Assembly: GCA_905182995.1 (NCBI GenBank)
Contig: CAJJDP010000016.1
Location: forward strand, 680,798-744,797
Length of the DNA stretch: 64,000 nucleotides
Direction of reading: 5' to 3'
Source of the DNA: Paramecium octaurelia
Taxonomy: Eukaryota; Ciliophora; Oligohymenophorea; Peniculida; Parameciidae
The notes beneath the pieces were generated by a model. It was not told where the DNA came from. It did no database searches and worked only from the letters and a program-made list of their open reading frames with translations. Positions 60,386 through 64,000 of this stretch are shown piece after piece. How positions within the stretch are numbered: the stretch's first letter is position 1; the number at the start of each line of letters is the position of its first letter. Position numbers and translations under genes: made by a program.

Positions 60386-61359
60386 AAAATAGATGTGGAT
60401 AACTTAGATAAAATTAATTACTTTGAAATTGCTCGTACAGTTTGGAATAAAATGGAAGAGTAGTCAATTGCTCTCCAATTTATCACATCTTAAGAATTAA
60501 ATGATCCTGCACAATCTGAACAAAATCTTACAAGTTATGACTTTTATGATGAATTTATTAATTAGTATCATTATCAACAAATAGAAAAGTAGAGAAATCT
60601 TGGAAAATAAATATATAGAAATCGGTTTTTACATGACTTATAAAAGTATTCAATCAATCTTGCAAAAGTAATGAGCACAAAATAAATGACATAAATTTAA
60701 TATTAATAATAAGGATTTCTATATTAGGAAGAAAAAGAAGAGGAGAAGTGGTAAAATGAATTTTTTAATGATGATGATCGTTAATTTGGTTCCAATAAAA
60801 AGGATTTAAGGAGTGTTCACTTATCCAATAAAAGGTAGGAACTTTTCATTTGTCCATAAGTCTATCTAAGAGTTCTTTATAACGACTGATTTATTTGGCA
60901 TATTAGTGTTATTTAAAATTTTTTAGGGGCTGATATTCAATTTGATATTAAAATAGCTATCTAAAGGAAACAATGTTTAGAATATCTATAAAATCAAATA
61001 AATTAATAAAATCTAACTATAGGTGAAGTTCCAATTAGTAATGAAAAAAAATATTGAATAACGAGGTCAAATTTTGAAGTGAGAGATGTGAAATTTTATT
61101 TAAATTCACAAAAATTAAATAAGAAATTATTTTGTTAGAACTTTTAAGAGAAAATATAGTCTTTATGGATATAAATCAATTTTACTTAATTTTAAAAATT
61201 TATTGTTTAGTAGGGTTAAATTCGTAATTATAGGGAAGAACAATTTTGTTATTTCTTAATATTCTCAATTATGTTTATGAAATCCAATCTTGGGTAATTT
61301 TGTAATGTTATAACAATTAATAAAATTGAATTAGTTGACTGATATTATCGTTGTGTAGA
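60381..61359 (+). repeat. Duplicated segment, copy A
   Basis: This is the most complete copy of a ~0.9-1.0 kb segment found three times. In one frame it reads KIDVDNLDKINYFEIARTVW, SYDFYDEFINQYHYQQIEKQ, KWQNEFFNDDDRQFGS, VHLSNKRQELFICPQVYLRV, a TGA at 60887-60889, then in the same frame FIWHISVIQNFLGADIQFDI. The TGA probably replaced an Arg codon. Bases 60381-60446 are shared with copy C but not copy B. It is in phase with the upstream minisatellite and NACHT relic, so this is the original location. Confidence 0.92.
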
Positions 61360-61512
61360 TATTAATTAATTTCTAAAAAAAATCAGTTTGAGGTAAAATT
61401 ACATAGTTCTTATCTTAATGATTAATAGCTGATCCTTATATGCTAAATTATTATTGGAAGTAGCTACTTTGAATGTAATTCATATAGAACTTAATTAAGA
61501 ATATTTTTAGAN
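61360..61512. other. Unique spacer between copies A and B
   Basis: About 150 bases of AT-rich DNA not repeated elsewhere in the window. It ends in an ambiguous base N at 61512, directly at the start of copy B, so the junction itself is uncertain. No gene is visible. Confidence 0.6.
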
Positions 61513-62426
61513 ATAAAATGGAAGAGTAGTCAATTGCTTTCCAATTTATCACATCTTAAGAATTAAATGATCCTGCACTATCTGAACAAAATCTTACAAG
61601 TTATGACTTTTATGATGAATTTATTAATTAGTATCATTATCAACAAATAGAAAAGTAGAGAAATCTTGGAAAATAAATATATAGAAATCGGTTTTTACAT
61701 GACTTATAAAAGTATTCAATCAATCTTGCAAAAGTAATGAGCACAAAATAAATGACATAAATTTAATATTAATAATAAGGATTTCTATATTAGGAAGAAA
61801 AAGAAGAGGAGAAGTGGTAAAATGAATTTTTTAATGATGATGATCGTTAATTTGGTTCCAATAAAAAGGATTTAAGGAGTGTTCACTTATCCAATAAAAG
61901 GTAGGAACTTTTCATTTGTCCATAAGTCTATCTAAGAGTTCTTTATAACGACTGATTTATTTGGCATAATAGTGTTATTTAAAATTTTTTAGGGGCTGAT
62001 ATTCAATTTGATATTAAAATGGCTATCTAAAGGAAACAATGTTTAGAATAACTATAAAATCAAATAAATTAATAAAATCTAACTATAGGTGAAGTTCCAA
62101 TTAGTAATGAAAAAAATATTGAATAACGAGGTCAAATTTTGAAGTGAGAGATGTGAAATTTTGTTTTAAATTCACAAAAATTAAATAAGAAATTATTTTG
62201 TTAGAACTTTTAAGAGAAAATATAATCTTTATGGAATATAAATCAATTTTACTTAATTTTAAAAATTTATTGTTTAGTAGGGTTAAATTCGTAGTTATAG
62301 GGAAGAACAATTTTGTTATTTCTTAATATTCTCAATTATGTTTATGAAATCCAATCTTGGGTAATTTTGTAATGTTATAACAATTAATAAAATTGAATTA
62401 GTTGACTGATATTATCGTTGTGTAGA
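61513..62426 (+). repeat. Duplicated segment, copy B
   Basis: It matches copy A from 60447 to 61359 with only about ten differences (for example GCTTTCC for GCTCTCC and one base less in an A-run near 62110). It has the same internal TGA. It lacks the first 66 bases present in copies A and C. The left edge coincides with an ambiguous base. No functional start is present. Confidence 0.92.
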
Positions 62427-62910
62427 ATGGATATAATTAAGATCTCTAAATCCTATTAGGGGTTGGAATATTTATTGATGATTAATGTATCTTTTCAGTC
62501 CTTTATTCTATCTAATACTTTTAATATTAATTGAAAATAATAAATAGCAGGTTATGAAAATATTACCAAGATTAGAGTAGAGTAATTTAAAAATAATTCA
62601 ATCTCAATTAAAACATTGTTATTATTTAAGATTATTAGTAAAATTAATTGTATTTTTTAAATGTAACTTTTTTCTTATCTTTGTTTAAATTGTATATAAA
62701 TATTAATTTATAGCAGTTGATTGTGACATCTCAAGAATACTTTCATAATAGTAAATTAAAATGGTGTATTCGTTGGCTAGAAACGGAATACTTTTAGGAA
62801 ACATATAATTATCAATCTTAAGAAATGAAGATCAAGAATTGAAAACAAAATCTAAAGCTTTTAGAAAATGACAAAATGGCAATTGTAATTTTTTTAATGA
62901 ATAATCAAAT
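62427..62910. other. AT-rich spacer after copy B
   Basis: The sequence between copy B and the WD40 fragment carries no convincing open frame or RNA gene. It is unlike the spacer between copies A and B. Confidence 0.5.
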
Positions 62911-63478
62911 TCACTTATGTTTTAAGTCCTCTAAAAAGCAACTTCCTTTTGTTTTGAACAATGGTTTTAAATCTATCCCTTAATAATTCATGAATTGGCC
63001 TTATAAGATAAGTGTTCCTGATGCTTCTAACCAAGGATTCTAACATATTCTAAGTATTGTACGATCTGTATTAACTAATTAATAATAAATATTGCATACC
63101 ATTTGGCAATAAGGAGCTATTCTGAAGAGGTAAGTTAAACTAGGCAAGCAAATCTTTATATCTACTATCTGATTTAAGTATTTCCTTTGATGTTTTTTAC
63201 ATCCCATAAACGGATAGACCTATTATCACTACCAGATGCTAATATAGTACCATCAGGAGAGTAACAAATTGAATTAACCCCATTTGAATGACCATCTAAT
63301 TTGGCTTTTTATAATCCTGTCTTAACATCCCATAAACGGATAGACTTATCATCACTGCCAGATGCTAATGTCGTACCATCAGGAAAGTAACAAATTGAAT
63401 AAACCCCATTTGAATGACCATCTAATTTTGCTTTTTATTATCCTGTCTTAACATCCCATAAATGGATAGAGTTATCCA
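62911..63478 (-). pseudogene. 3' end of a WD40-repeat gene, 5' truncated at a junction
   Basis: WD40 repeats read cleanly on the minus strand: AKLDGHSNGVYSICYFPDG, TTLASGSDDKSIRLWDVKTG, AKLDGHSNGVNSICYSPDG and SGSDNRSIRLWDVKNI. After them comes a 25-nt intron and a C-terminal tail ILRICQNPWLEASGTLILQG, then GIDLKPLFKTKGSCFLEDLK, ending at TGA 62911. This 3' end looks intact. At 63478/63479 the WD40 coding stops in mid-repeat and copy C begins on the opposite strand, so the gene has lost its front part by rearrangement. Confidence 0.87.
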
Positions 63479-64000
63479 TTACTAAAATAGATGTGGATAA
63501 CTTAGATAAAATTAATTACTTTGAAATTGCTCGTACAGTTTGGAATAAAATGGAAGAGTAGTCAATTGCTTTCCAATTTATCACATCTTAAGAATTAAAT
63601 GATCCTGCACTATCTGAACAAAATCTTACAAGTTATGACTTTTATGATGAATTTATTAATTAGTATCATTATCAACAAATAGAAAAGTAGAGAAATCTTG
63701 GAAAATAAATATATAGAAATCGGTTTTTACATGACTTATAAAAGTATTCAATCAATCTTGCAAAAGTAATGAGCACAAAATAAATGACATAAATTTAATA
63801 TTAATAATAAGGATTTCTATATTAGGAAGAAAAAGAAGAGGAGAAGTGGTAAAATGAATTTTTTAATGATGATGATCGTTAATTTGGTTCCAATAAAAAG
63901 GATTTAAGGAGTGTTCACTTATCCAATAAAAGGTAGGAACTTTTCATTTGTCCATAAGTCTATCTAAGAGTTCTTTATAACGACTGATTTATTTGGCATA
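63479..64000 (+). repeat. Duplicated segment, copy C, cut by window end
   Basis: It matches copy A from 60381 onward, including the 66 bases missing from copy B, but shares the copy B variants GCTTTCC and TGCACTATC. The shared TGA is again present just before the window end. It abuts the WD40 fragment head to head at 63478/63479. Confidence 0.92.

Overview
The window looks like a piece of a Paramecium-type ciliate macronuclear chromosome. Conserved genes read through only if TAA and TAG mean glutamine and TGA is the only stop. The introns are tiny (about 19-33 nt, GT...AG), genes sit tens of bases apart on both strands, and the sequence is very AT-rich. All gene models below use that code and were spliced by hand; for most of them the genomic length minus the proposed introns is a whole number of codons.

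From about 1 to 38.3 kb the window is a compact run of mostly intact housekeeping genes. They cover translation and ribosome biogenesis (uL16, a Utp30/RSL1D1-type protein), signalling (two kinases, a PSTAIRE CDK, the PP2A scaffold, a cyclic-nucleotide-binding protein), chromatin and nuclear functions (ENY2, RUVBL1, DPY30, importin-alpha, an ankyrin-bromodomain protein, an NSRP1-like protein), ubiquitin-like pathways (UBC13, a SENP8-like protease), membrane traffic and secretion (Vti1-like SNARE, OST48, a PX sorting nexin, a VTT-domain protein), mitochondria and metabolism (mitochondrial carrier, persulfide dioxygenase-rhodanese, an RCC1-like protein, nicotinamidase) and cilia (CFAP36).

From 38.5 to 49.7 kb intact genes become more lineage-specific: a MORN-repeat/Ulp1 protease fusion, a divergent alpha-like tubulin preceded by a decayed tubulin copy, a TBC1D13-like RabGAP, a pseudokinase, and a coiled-coil/Cys-rich protein that looks like an AIG1 GTPase without its G domain.

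From about 50 to 64 kb the window is a gene graveyard. It holds a sequencing gap, a frameshifted MORN gene, a frameshifted helical-repeat gene, RING and NACHT fragments, a Q/N-coding minisatellite, three near-identical copies of a ~0.9-kb NACHT-gene segment that share one premature TGA, and the 3' end of a WD40 gene fused head to head with the third copy. The contrast between the two halves, and the duplication of an already dead gene segment, are the most striking features.
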